Assembly (NCBI GenBank): GCA_003640385.1
Contig: RCAB01000011.1
Location: 434,001 to 498,000 of the forward strand
Reading direction: 5' to 3'
Length of the DNA: 64,000 nucleotides
DNA from: Setaria digitata
Lineage: Eukaryota > Nematoda > Chromadorea > Rhabditida > Setariidae
Positions 17,001-27,088 of the stretch are shown here, piece after piece; position 1 is the first letter of the stretch, and each line of letters opens with the position of its first letter. Below the pieces are notes generated by a model. The model was not told the origin of the DNA, made no database searches, and was given only the letters and a program-made list of their open reading frames with translations. The position numbers and the translations under genes are program-made.

Positions 17001-20000
17001 AAGGACGGACGCAAGATGTAAGCCGAATCAGATGAAGTAAACAAATATAAGAAACTGGTCATGGATGTGGACATAAGCACATCCAAAAACGAAAACTTCA
17101 AAGCATTCAGAACGAGGAAAGAAGAAAAATAAAAGACACAAGGATGGCCATCAGAGAGCACAGCAAAGTGGATCGATGGAAACGATAAAACCATGATCAA
17201 TATAGTAAGCCCCATCCGTTTCACCATCTACTTCCCTCCCATCACTGCTTACTCTCTCAATTGTAATACTCACAAATTTTAATCATATCCCGTACTATTT
17301 TTGCAACACTGAACTAACCTTTCCACCATCTTTCATTTCCCTGCTTTTTTCTTTTCTCCCTCCTCACTGACGGCGCTACTGTCACTTACAATTAATCTAC
17401 TCATCGCATCAGTCCACAAAACAAGTATCTTTTCCTTATTAATAGTCCTTCCGTTCATTAGGACATGACCGCCTACCTGCCGCACTCTTTCATCACAACA
17501 ACCACCTACGAGAGGCTGCAACATATCAGTGATTTAGTTATCTGTCTGCCTTCTCAATTCCCGGATGGATGACCTAAATAAGTTGTAGTTACTAAAGACA
17601 GATTAGATCCCAAGCTGAGTAAACATCTGAGAACCAACTACGGCGCTCTGATTCTTTTCAACAGTCCTTGCTGATAGTAACATCGCCAAAAGACAAAGAA
17701 CATTACGGATCAGGCAATGAACAGTACATATATGAAACCGGAATGATGTCACGTTTACTAGTGGAGTGCAAAGATGCGATGTAGAAACAACACGTCGTTT
17801 CCAAATAACAGAGAAATCCAGCGAAATGATGCTGACTGCTATCTACACAAGGTATATTAAAAATTGCACCCTTTTATGAATATCTATAAATCATTTTTTC
17901 TCAACCCTCTGCTTCTCTCTTTTCAATACCCTTTTCGGCCTGCCCGACTGACTCTTACTTTTCTCCAGGCTACACAATTTCTTCGCAGTAACACATCAGT
18001 CGGGCGCTTTTTAGCGGAAATTTATGATGCACTGACTTGGTCTATCAAACAATCCACTCTCTATATCACTGCTGATACCCACCAGAGTCAAAGTAATAAT
18101 CAGGTCCCCTCTTGACAGAACGTCAAGACATACGTACGTGGAATTTCAAAGTATCAATTGTCACGCTTTTCGTCATCAACACACCAAGAAGTGTCTCCCT
18201 ATTTCGATTCACGAAAGGCCTCTCTGGGCAGCGGCTATATGCCACCGATTTAGCAAATGCTAATGAGCAGTAGACTGAGTTGCACTACTGCTTATGGTTT
18301 ATGGATTCAAATGATTACCGCACACCTGATTCACTCGAAATGAAGTCTGAAGATCATGTAGCATACTACTTTCAACAAGATATCACTCTTTAAACGACAA
18401 ATGGCTCTGTCCACCTCCACAACTTACCTATAGCTATGTACAGTCACTGCGTTTCCTTTCCAGTATGTCTGTTCTATCCAACCATCCCACAACATCAATG
18501 ACGATGACACGCTGCGTTCGCAAATAAAAACAGAGATAAGAAAATCCGAATTATTACCTGTAGTATTGCGAACTAACAACTACGGTGCCCACTTGTTACA
18601 CTTTACAAATGGAGATCAATAACAAATCTAAGGATTAACCTTACTTCTTTTTATTGCCTTTGCGGCACCTGTTGACAGGAGTGACTTAGCTTTTATTTGT
18701 TTTGTGACCCGCCAAGGTCCATTCCAGTTTCTTCTTCAGCGAATTACTTAATCTCTCTAGCTGGCTCGGAATTAGTAATGTAATCAAAATAAGTAATATC
18801 TTAAAGCGGAAGAAAATCCAGCAATTGTAACTGAGTAAATTAAAGATAAGGAACATGACTGATAGGAAACAAATAACAATCACATATTACCGTTGCACTG
18901 AAAAGATAAAACAAACCTGAGATGACAGATGGGATGCACGGATGAGATCTCGGAGGAGAATAATTCTCGAGTCTGCATAGCAGCCATAACTGTATGATTA
19001 AGCGATGTATCATCCTGTCGATCCTGAAGTAACAAGGAGTAGCTATCCTCGGGAACGTCTTCTGGTCGATAGAACCGCGTAACTTTCACTGATAGTTGGT
19101 CTCGTTTTGTCTGTAAACACCTTTTGATTCTGTGTTCTAAGAAACCACGACACCCCAATGATTACAGCGTAAAAGGGTAGTCCTATCACCAATAATTCCC
19201 GATGAGAATTTCACTAAGAAATCAAATCGCCAGTAAGAAGAGGTACAAAACATGATTTCAAAAATCAGCATTTCGCGATATAATTTTAAGTTGCTACTAA
19301 AATTTGATCCTGTAATTCCAGCAGTGAAGCAGCAATGATGGTTGCATGATAGGACGCAATCTAATAATTACCTTGCAAATAGTAGAAGTAGGATATATAG
19401 CATTTTCACTTTACTGTCAACAATACCACCTCAATTTTATATGCTACATCTCTTAATCTTTTTAGGTCCAAAAAAGTAATACGCCACAATGGTCTTAAAA
19501 TCAAGAGAATTCTGAATCAGTGGTGCCTTCAACATTTATCCATAATTATAAAGGAAGTGTGATAAGACTCGCAACTAGCCTATCTCTTAGATTTGCTAAT
19601 ACGAGACTTAGCCTCAAAATTGAATTCAAAACTAATTTTACGAAATGTTCAGTTGAGTTCTAACGATACGCTTACTAAACACCAAAAAGATGAATGAGAA
19701 GGGGTCAGTGGTCAATAACATATTTAGATTACATTTCTCTTGCGATAGTATACTTTTAATGTCGACCGAACAAACGAAGGAAGCACCATTTTAAAATTTG
19801 AAATTGTCCCAATATAATACGGATCACACTGGGAAACTTCGATGAAAACATGATCGCCCGGTCGATAAAGCACTCCATCATGTGCTTCAAAACATTTGTA
19901 TTCACTATCACTTCGTGCTTTGTAGGCTTTTCCACGCCTGTTTTTTGCGGAATCCCCCTGAAAATATGTTTATTCCATCCGAAATGACTCGTTTCTAATC

Positions 20001-20025
20001 GTACCAGACAGTAGTTGGCTTTCAT
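7160..20025 (-). CDS. egl-27: EGL-27 / RERE (atrophin-family) transcriptional corepressor, complete 18-exon model
   Basis: Nuclear corepressor related to vertebrate RERE; this family recruits histone deacetylases and acts in cell-fate and Wnt/Hox patterning in worms. Exons: 20005-20025, 19787-19957, 18917-19110, 12631-12790, 12011-12111, 11697-11814, 11171-11353, 10623-10748, 10362-10482, 9989-10149, 9719-9868, 9521-9652, 9130-9423, 8732-8959, 8323-8538, 7877-8216, 7526-7642, 7160-7380; all junctions stay in phase, giving about 1017 residues. Order: BAH (about 35-130), ELM2 (about 173-255, GEIRVGGSYQ then AKLPP), SANT (about 284-330, GIKTYGKNFLKIKKELLP), GATA-type finger (about 390-428, CX2C-X18-CX2C), acidic and basic linker, atrophin-conserved block (about 685-713, CARTDLSF), then a Met/Pro/Gln-rich tail ending FAAAQRP. 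The first exon (7 codons, ATG at 20025) is the least certain; an in-frame TGA lies upstream, but further 5' exons are possible. Confidence 0.88.
9989..10482 (-). other. egl-27: GATA-type zinc-finger coding exons of egl-27
   Basis: Exons 10362-10482 and 9989-10149 meet in phase 1 inside the finger. Spliced product: YACHHCYTS, then KSKDWHHSGKER, then LLCTECRIFYKKYGQL. The spacing is CX2C-X18-CX2C with all four cysteines present, and the WHH and YKKYG residues of the RERE finger are kept. Confidence 0.88.
10623..11353 (-). other. egl-27: SANT-domain coding exons of egl-27
   Basis: Exons 11171-11353 and 10623-10748. They encode SIDDAKKFARGIKTYGKNFL, KIKKELLPHHRR, then DELVQFYYGWKKT, matching the RERE SANT helices ([20 protein letters not shown] and TFYYYWKKT). 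The third-helix aromatic cluster FYYGWKKT is intact. Confidence 0.88.
10971..11000. repeat. A(30) homopolymer tract in an egl-27 intron
   Basis: Thirty A on the plus strand, so T(30) in the sense orientation of egl-27, within the intron 10749-11170. It is well away from both splice sites. Confidence 0.9.
11697..12790 (-). other. egl-27: ELM2-domain coding exons of egl-27
   Basis: Exons 12631-12790, 12011-12111 and 11697-11814. The residues GEIRVGGSYQ-AKLPPMERC, DELQWRPGYI and YKRATRSFRMFAMV match the RERE ELM2 region (GEIRVGPSHQAKLP, EELVWMPG, YLRAARSMAAF). ELM2 plus SANT is the usual platform for binding class I histone deacetylases. Confidence 0.85.
12791..18916 (-). other. 6.1-kb egl-27 intron between the BAH and ELM2 exons
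   Basis: The donor after CATCTCAG at 18917 and the acceptor ending TTGCAG before 12790 join a phase-2 codon exactly at RGKC, which matches RERE. The intron is about nine times longer than any other in the gene. Its open frames (for example 16127-16399 and 17333-17524 minus, 17864-18115 plus) are short, and I recognise none of them. Confidence 0.75.
18917..19957 (-). other. egl-27: BAH-domain coding exons of egl-27
   Basis: Two exons, 19787-19957 and 18917-19110, joined in phase 0. The first carries LYRPGDHVFIEV, the classic BAH entry seen in RERE as VYRPGDCVYIES; the second carries VKVTRFYRPEDVPE, LLLQDRQDD and TRELFSSE, which align with the RERE strand and helix that close the fold. The BAH module reads modified nucleosomes in other proteins; the ligand here is unknown. 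Confidence 0.85.
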
Positions 20026-21202
20026 AATTAGTACAGATGCTTGTAATCATGAAGACCAATTTCAAGAAATCTGTAGAAGTGAAAATTGTGAGAACGGATA
20101 TTAGCGCAGCAGCAACTTCACCCATTTTTTTCAAAGCAGACTACAGAGAAACTTATTCTAGAAATGAAAAAATAAGAATAAAAAGCTAGAAATGTGTTGA
20201 AAAGTCTTGCAGGCGATATATCACTTCGTCCTTTCTTTTAAACGAAATAAAAAAGCAAATTTTTCTTTTTTCCTAAGAAAGATTTAATTTCGGTAAAGCA
20301 AAGTTGAAGTACAGAAAAGATTTCGAAACATTTTTATTGTAACTGAAGTAAACATAATAAGTAATGCAGCAGTTTGCAGGATTATTTAAAAACTTCTCAA
20401 AACTAAATGAAGACAACTTCAAGCCTCCACATGTATAGTAAGCTTGTACTGAACAGTTATGCCCAAAGTGAAGAAATGAAAGTAGAAAACTGAAAAACAA
20501 CCACAAAAATTTTACTTCCCGCATTTTCTAAATTGCTTTTGTATAACCGAAAACAAAAGAAATTATTGAAATGTAAATTAATTTATCGTACTGACCGTAC
20601 TAGTCATGAAGCTATACCTCATCTTAATGGATTTCAGAGGTCACAAGAGGTGCTACCAATTTTTTTCCCAAACAGGTTACCATTTACCAGAAAGAAGCAA
20701 CAGAAAAGGAAGATCAGCTACAATTAACAGTAACGCATCATCCAGGACGTTAAATCAAATCTTTCTCAACATGTTTTCCTTCTTAATAAAGTGTTCTTTT
20801 CAATTTTTCCTACCATGAACGTAAAAAAGTTATGGAATCACACAAAAAGGCAATTTACTATACAGATTTTGCAAATTTCAGCAAATATGCAGAAATTTTA
20901 CAATTCCTTCAGCTTTAAATCCTAGTTACATAATGTTTTTAAGAAGCTACATTTAAAACTTCGGAAAAATAAAATGATTTAGGACAAACAGAAATTCGCA
21001 ACAAACAAGTTGCGAAATTTATTTTGAAAATTAGAAAAGCTAGCTATCCCTTCAATAAAATTTCGCTTTTATAAATTTTAGACATAAGCTAATTATAATC
21101 AATCATAGACCAAAAGAAATTTAGAAGTTTTTCATCTTATCTACCGATAAAACGAATCCAAACTTTTCTTCCTTTAGCATGTGTTCCCTGCCTTTCATCT
21201 CA

Positions 21203-21611
21203 TCATACTAACTTTTGTTCACATTGAACACGAAGTATTTTAACCTTATTGTTCCCATTGAGACTATAATAGACAAGATCCACTTCCCACAATCCAAGGT
21301 CACGACACTCTTCCGGCGTTTTACCAGCCGTTTCATCCTCTTCTACCATTATTCTGCCGTTCTCGCCTTTTTGTTCTCCTATTTTACAGTAATTACAGAT
21401 TTTTATTCCTGAAAAGAAAAGAAAATACATCAAAATCTCATAGAGTATAAATTTCCTCGGAACGCAACAACCGGAAACGAAAAAATTCGTGACATAATTA
21501 ACATTAATAAGAGAAAACTGAACTGACTCCTATATTTAAAACGTCGGCACAGTAAGTCAAATAAATAACAATCCACGTAAAAATAAATAATAAAAAAACG
21601 ATTTTCGCCAT
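21203..21611 (-). CDS. Small secreted cysteine-containing protein, two exons, about 97 aa
   Basis: Not a family I recognise. Exon 1 (21524-21611) starts at ATG with MAKIVFLLFIFTWIVIYL, a strong signal peptide, followed by TYCADVLNIG. Exon 2 (21203-21408) carries a CNYC pair, an acidic stretch (VEEDETAGKTPEE), then CRDLGLWEVDLVYYSL and NNKVKILRVQC before a TAA-independent in-frame stop at 21203. The mature part has four or five cysteines, enough for two disulphides. The intron is about 115 nt with a good TTTTCAG acceptor; the phase-matching donor GTTCAG is weak, so the join could shift by a few bases. An acceptor-like TCTATTAG lies 14 nt before the ATG. The gene is on the same strand as egl-27 and ends about 1.2 kb upstream of its proposed start. 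It could instead be a 5' exon of egl-27, but the signal peptide and the stop argue against that. Confidence 0.5.
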
Positions 21612-21625
21612 GGTAGCACCGTCCT

Positions 21626-21642
21626 CTAATAGACAAAAGAAA
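21626..21642 (-). promoter_or_regulatory. Probable trans-splice acceptor of the small secreted gene
   Basis: Minus-strand TTCTTTTGTCTATTAG ends at 21626, leaving a 14-nt leader before the ATG at 21611. The pyrimidine tract and TAG fit an SL acceptor. Confidence 0.35.
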
Positions 21643-22541
21643 GACGAGAAATGAATTTTACAAGATGACAATGACAGTAAAGTAAGTGGTGGGAAATTTG
21701 ACCGCTGAAAGCTGAGCTGATGAAACTTAAATAATGAATAATAAGTAAAAAAGGCAACATCAATTTAAAATAACACCGACTGGAACATGCAAGTCAAAAT
21801 TAATGAATACTACACATCCCTTTAGGACAGTAATTCTTCCACTGAGAGTTACTTCAGTTCACAAATTTGGTATATGAATTCTTGTCGGTGTTGTTTCACA
21901 GTCTGCACAAAAACCACGGAGCATGAAACGAATACTACTCTTTAGATTATATTATTACTCTATCAAACATTGTTGGTGTTATTCATACAGCCAAAAAAAA
22001 TCACTCGGACTACTACACAATTCTTATTTATATGCTCAATTGTAGTCTAATTTAAAAATTAAAGGAGTTGGAAAGAGAATTGAATACGCAAAAGAAAATG
22101 GAATGCAGAACTTCTCTTTTCGATTATCTTAAGATCCAACTGAATAGAACTCTGATTGGTACAAAGGACCTATAATAATGAAAGGTCAACAAAGACGGGA
22201 AGCATGACAGCATATCTACTCAGATTCACAATCAGAATGATTTGAAAAAGAAACGAAGGATACAAAAATTCAACAAAACAGGGAAACGTTTCAAGTTTCA
22301 TTTTTTTCTTCAAAATTTTCAAATATTTTTGTGTTCATTGTGGGAAAAAAAAAGAGAAGCAAATGGCGAGACTGTTTAGTAGAGGCATGTAGAAAATATC
22401 AGGTGCGAAATGTACTAAAATAAGGCAAAATTAAGAACAGTTTGGTGGATTCAGTTAAACATGAATTAAATGATCAAATTTAACATGGACTAAAATATGA
22501 CATTAGACTCAATTAGTCTATCGAAGCAGTACATTTACCAT

Positions 22542-23462
22542 TTACTTGAAAAAATAAGGGAGCCGAAGAACGATCAATGGGTCAATATGTGGTAAGCGTC
22601 GAAAGCCAAAGCTAAAGATGTCATCTCGAAATGGTGCACCGTCGAGACCATCTGCGCCACTAAGAATTCGGCTGGCAAGGATGGATAATAACCGACGATG
22701 ACGAGACTGACTGCCAAGTGGCTCTTATGACATTATAAACAAACGGTACAAAGTCGGCTGATGAGATAGAAGTATTCATTTCTTCCTATGTGTTACTTTG
22801 TCCTTACACATATATGGATCGGAAGAGGCGAAGTTCTACCGTTTCCGCTTATTCAAATGAGCAGCGACGAGAGCGACGGCAAAACGCAATTCGTATGAAT
22901 CGCTCATTTACAATTTCAAGTGATTAGAAAATCATCAAAATTAAAAACATATTCCGTCTCGTAAACAACTTCCATTGTTTGCAAAGTTCTATAGAAACTC
23001 TGTTTACTGCCACCAGTGACACATCATTGTAACCGTGCGCGCTCGTAATCATGTTCACGAATCACGATTATGATTGATAGGATGGCTTGAGACGATTCAG
23101 AGGGCTTGCCGGCAATCGAATTAATAATTACTGATGAACCATTCATGTGCGTTTCCAGTGCACCATTACAACCTTAAATGAAATCAACTAAAATGTGAAA
23201 TTAAAGAGGAAAAAACACATAGGAATTGTCTAGAAGGCATCATTTGTCAAATTTGTACTCCGATGTGCAACCAAAGACGAAACACCACGGCACCAGGTTG
23301 AAAATTGGAGTGGAAATAGTGAAGGGCAGACATGATAAGGAAATCACATGCATACAGAGACGCATCGTAATGGCCGAGTGCAAAAGACAGGCAGAGAGCA
23401 AAAGATAAGCAAGAGCAGCAGCAGCAGGCAATCGTCACCAGCAGCCGCAGCACAACACGCAT
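22542..23462 (-). CDS. Candidate secreted peptide precursor (speculative)
   Basis: Two open segments on the minus strand in a locally GC-richer patch. The upstream one (23247-23462) opens with ATG and MRVVLRLLVTIACCCCSCLS, a plausible signal peptide, although the cysteine run comes from a (TGC)n-like stretch. The downstream one (22542-22724, no ATG, so it would be a terminal exon) contains SRHRR, then ADGLDGAPFRDDIFSFGF-RR, then IDPLIVLRLPYFFK and a stop. The RHRR and RR pairs are the kind of sites cut by proprotein convertases, and the middle piece faintly recalls nematode orcokinin-like peptides (ALDGLDG.GF). An acceptor TTGGCAG sits early in the second segment; I could not fix the joining donor. 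Segments this long also arise by chance here, so confidence is low. Confidence 0.18.
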
Positions 23463-25988
23463 TACGCGGCACACATTACGCAGCACGCGTCACGTACTTT
23501 GCAAACGCAGATAGCTGATGGAATATGCCGTGTACCGCATGTCTAGAGAGAAAAGTGAAGTCACTCTTGAAATTGCATCTGAATTTTGAGAGACGTGTAC
23601 TCCTCATCCAGCTGTAGATTGTCATGAGAAGTGAACGAAACGAAATGATCGATCGCTAAGGCGTCTGCGTGATTAGTTGGACTGCACGTGCAACAGCCAA
23701 CCTGAAAGACTAATAAGACAGAATCTGACCAAGTGACTGCTAAACGACGTATCCATACTGATCATCCAACTGTTTGTACCTGAATTGTTAATTACAGTAC
23801 AATTGGATGATTTCCGGAATAGATAAAACTGTAGTCACCAACAGATTGCCCCTCGTTGATGTCACTAACACCTTCCTGATATATCTGTTTAATTTGCTCA
23901 TAAATCTTATTCTTAAATTCGTCAATAAAAGGATCGCTTCACAGATTCGGAAGTGAAAAAAAAGAACACTTCTTCCTTTCGTTTCTAATTTTTCGCGATA
24001 TTAGAAATATTACATGATAAAATACTAGGTAATCGAACTGCAAACCGCATCAGACTGATAAACAAATGAAACCAAATGACCGATAAGCCACGCTGAAGTG
24101 ATAAGCAGGTAAAATAAAGCAGTATAAGATACACTGCTTTAAGAACTAGTAAATGGAAAGTAGAGGTCGCGATTATTGGGAATAATCGAAAAGTGATTGT
24201 TCAGTAATTATCTAGCTTTTTCTTTAAAATTATTTAGGAAAGGACGAAATTCCAATTTCAAACATATCTTAGAGCGGAGAAGTGTCCTACCAAAACTCGC
24301 TAAAGATACCTCACCGCAGATTTAATAAAATTCTGAAATTACGAATATTACTCAGGCAAAGCATAATTATGTATAGTGAACTGATAGATCTTCCAGATTC
24401 ACTTACAATTACTGTTTACTTTCTCAACTATTACTAACGTATTTAAAGCTTAAACCCTTATTTCCTAAATCACTAAACTGTCGAGAAATCAATCCACTGG
24501 AGAAACCTACGTGAGGAGGAAATGACAAGATTATGAGCATGAAAAAGAAACACATGCAGAAGAGGTACGTCTTATTTTACCTTCATAACAATTTCTACCG
24601 TAATATATCAGGGGGTAAGAAACTAGCGGTGAAGCGGTTAATCTTCTTTATTAAATATCATCTTATTTCAGGAGGTAAAATTGAAGCTTGTACTGTCATT
24701 TTTAATATTTAGCGTTCCTTGTTGCAATTTTCAACTAACAACTTCACACAATTCCAAATTCATTTAGCACTGGAAATTACAAATCACTCCCACCGAAACG
24801 CTTGTATGATTGTGAAAGATAATGTCAAGATATTTCGACGTTTAATAACTACCCTCATCCATAACTTCAAAAGATTCCCGTTAACGACTTTTGTGACTGC
24901 CTGTTAGTGTCATAAAGTATCTTTTTCGTCTGTTTTCCATATCTCACTACTATAATCACTATCACAAGCAGTAGAAATAGCTGAACATATTGAAGGGAAC
25001 CCCTTCCCTCAAAATTTCGTTAACTTTATTGAATAAATACGTGGCACTGCTGGACCACGCATGTCTTAAAACAGCCGGTTTACTAATAATATAGAAAATA
25101 GTCTTCCGAAACTGATAAGTTTAAGATTTGAAAAAAAAAAAGGGGAAGTCTGAAGGAAAGAAATGATTGTAGAAGGGTAGGGTGCCACTGCTACTGCTGC
25201 TAAAATCGGCCAGGTCGTCGTAAATCACACTAACACTCGGCCATTTATAACCAAAAACATCTTTTGAAGAGTAATCATTTCCACTATACATATGGACAAG
25301 GTTACCGCTACAGGGAGAAATGCTAAAATCAAAAATTGCAAACAAAATAGTCCCTTCACTTATTATGAACTACCATAGCAATTACTACTATTACTACTTA
25401 ATTATTTTATTAATTCGCGACTAACATTATGTTGAAAGCGGAAACCAGAGGATGGGAAGATATTAACTCATTAAAGGGAATGACATATTTGCTTGCCTAT
25501 TCACTTCCAGATTTTATTTGCCATTGGGGACTTCATGAAATGAAGTTTACGTTTCTTGGACCTTCAGCCAAGAGCGACACATTAAATGCTCTGTTTGCGA
25601 CCATACATTATTTGACAAATCACACAAACAGATCTCAATGGATTCCATGTTTTCAGCACATTTTGCAAAGTTAAAGTGTTACTACAGTCTACAAACCAAA
25701 ATAAAAGCTAAATTGGAATTATTAGCGCAACTGTTTAAGTTTATATCAAATAAGGAAGCTTTTTTCCGCGAGGAAAACTTTACATCAAATTCTGCGAATT
25801 GATGAAACAGTGACTAAATTTCATGAATTATTCGGACACATGCATAGTTACGTGCGAGAAATCCTCTAGAACTTGAACACAATCCGTTAATATCGCTGGA
25901 AATTGGCATTAAAAATAGGAAATTTCTCCAGTTCATTAAAGTGAACTTACTGGTACTTAAAAAATGAACGCAATGCATAGCTCTACTC

Positions 25989-26008
25989 AAAAAAAAAAAA
26001 AAAAAAAA
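25989..26008. repeat. A(20) tract
   Basis: Twenty A on the plus strand inside the desert. Confidence 0.85.
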
Positions 26009-26315
26009 TTAAAGGTGCGATCGATTCACATTTCTTAAATTCCTCATGAAAGTCATGCACATCTAATGTATGCATAAACAAAGACTGCAACAGATGCAAC
26101 CGAACTGACTTAAAAAAACGATTGGTACGACAGTCATCAATTAAGGAGCAAATTTGACCGCAAACGCCTTAAGGTCACAGATCATGACAGACTATGTCGA
26201 ATTTCCTACAGTGTTGTTGAAAGTGACCTGTAGATCCAAAATCAAAAGGAAAAATGAGAAATTTCATCTGGATGTTGTGGTGAAATAACTCATAGTTATA
26301 ATTAAGAAGCAAAGC

Positions 26316-26337
26316 GAGAGAGAGAGAGAGAGAGAGA
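26316..26337. repeat. (GA)11 microsatellite
   Basis: Uninterrupted GA dinucleotides. The minus-strand open frame across it (26175-26390) owes its Leu/Ser run to this repeat and is not a gene. Confidence 0.9.
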
Positions 26338-27072
26338 AAGGTACAGCTAAATAAGACAGTAAAACTGTCAAGCAATACTTGGAAACGCAAAAAATTAGGG
26401 CGAGCAGAAGCAGCTGTAAATCATCGTAGGAAAGCTGCTTCAATCATTTTTAAATTCTTAACGAAATACTAATAACAACCACTGTGACGACGAAATACTG
26501 CGAAGCGACATTTGGGAAGCAAGCACCGTCTGAAACACCGATGCTACTAACAGGGATGATAACATCAAATCTGTTCTTACTCCCATCCCATACAAATGAT
26601 GTTATCGGCGTGAAATTTTAAAATACTTCGCCGCCATCAATAAATAATCTCTGTAATTACTTTATGTTTCTCTTCGTGAACCATATGCATACAAAAGTCG
26701 TTGGAATGTTTAGCTGCAGAAGGCTGAACCAGAACTTCTGAGTCGATGAAGTGGAGAAATACTTCAGATTCAAGAATTAAAGCCGTCAAGTAACTCGGTA
26801 TATTACAACATAGTTACATTAATACTAAATTCTTCGTTGTAGAGCGTAAGAAAGCATCTCTTTTCCTAATTCTCATATTCAAAACTGAAACAATCTTGGA
26901 TTGCTGGATATGGAACCAAAAACACCTATTTGCAAAAGTCGCAAGAGATATAAATTAGGCGCAATAACACTTTCAATTAATTCTTTCACAATAAACAAAA
27001 CATGATTTCGATTTCTTGCATGGACTTTATACTACAAAACTGGCGGACGACTATTGCCATCCATTCAAACAG

Positions 27073-27088
27073 TTTTTTTTTTTTTTTT
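27073..27088. repeat. T(16) tract
   Basis: Sixteen T on the plus strand, a rare case of the opposite orientation to the other long homopolymers. Confidence 0.8.

Noticed and set aside
17620..18600. Two similar strings (ACTACGGCGCTC and ACTACGGTGCCC) suggesting a dispersed repeat
   Set aside because: Similarity does not extend beyond about a dozen bases.
23240..23431. Minus frame with an Ala/Leu-rich start
   Set aside because: It begins at TTG rather than ATG and overlaps a (GCT)n stretch; the ATG frame in the other register was preferred for the weak peptide candidate.
26175..26390. Signal-peptide-like Leu/Ser-rich minus frame
   Set aside because: The hydrophobic run is a translated GA/TC microsatellite.
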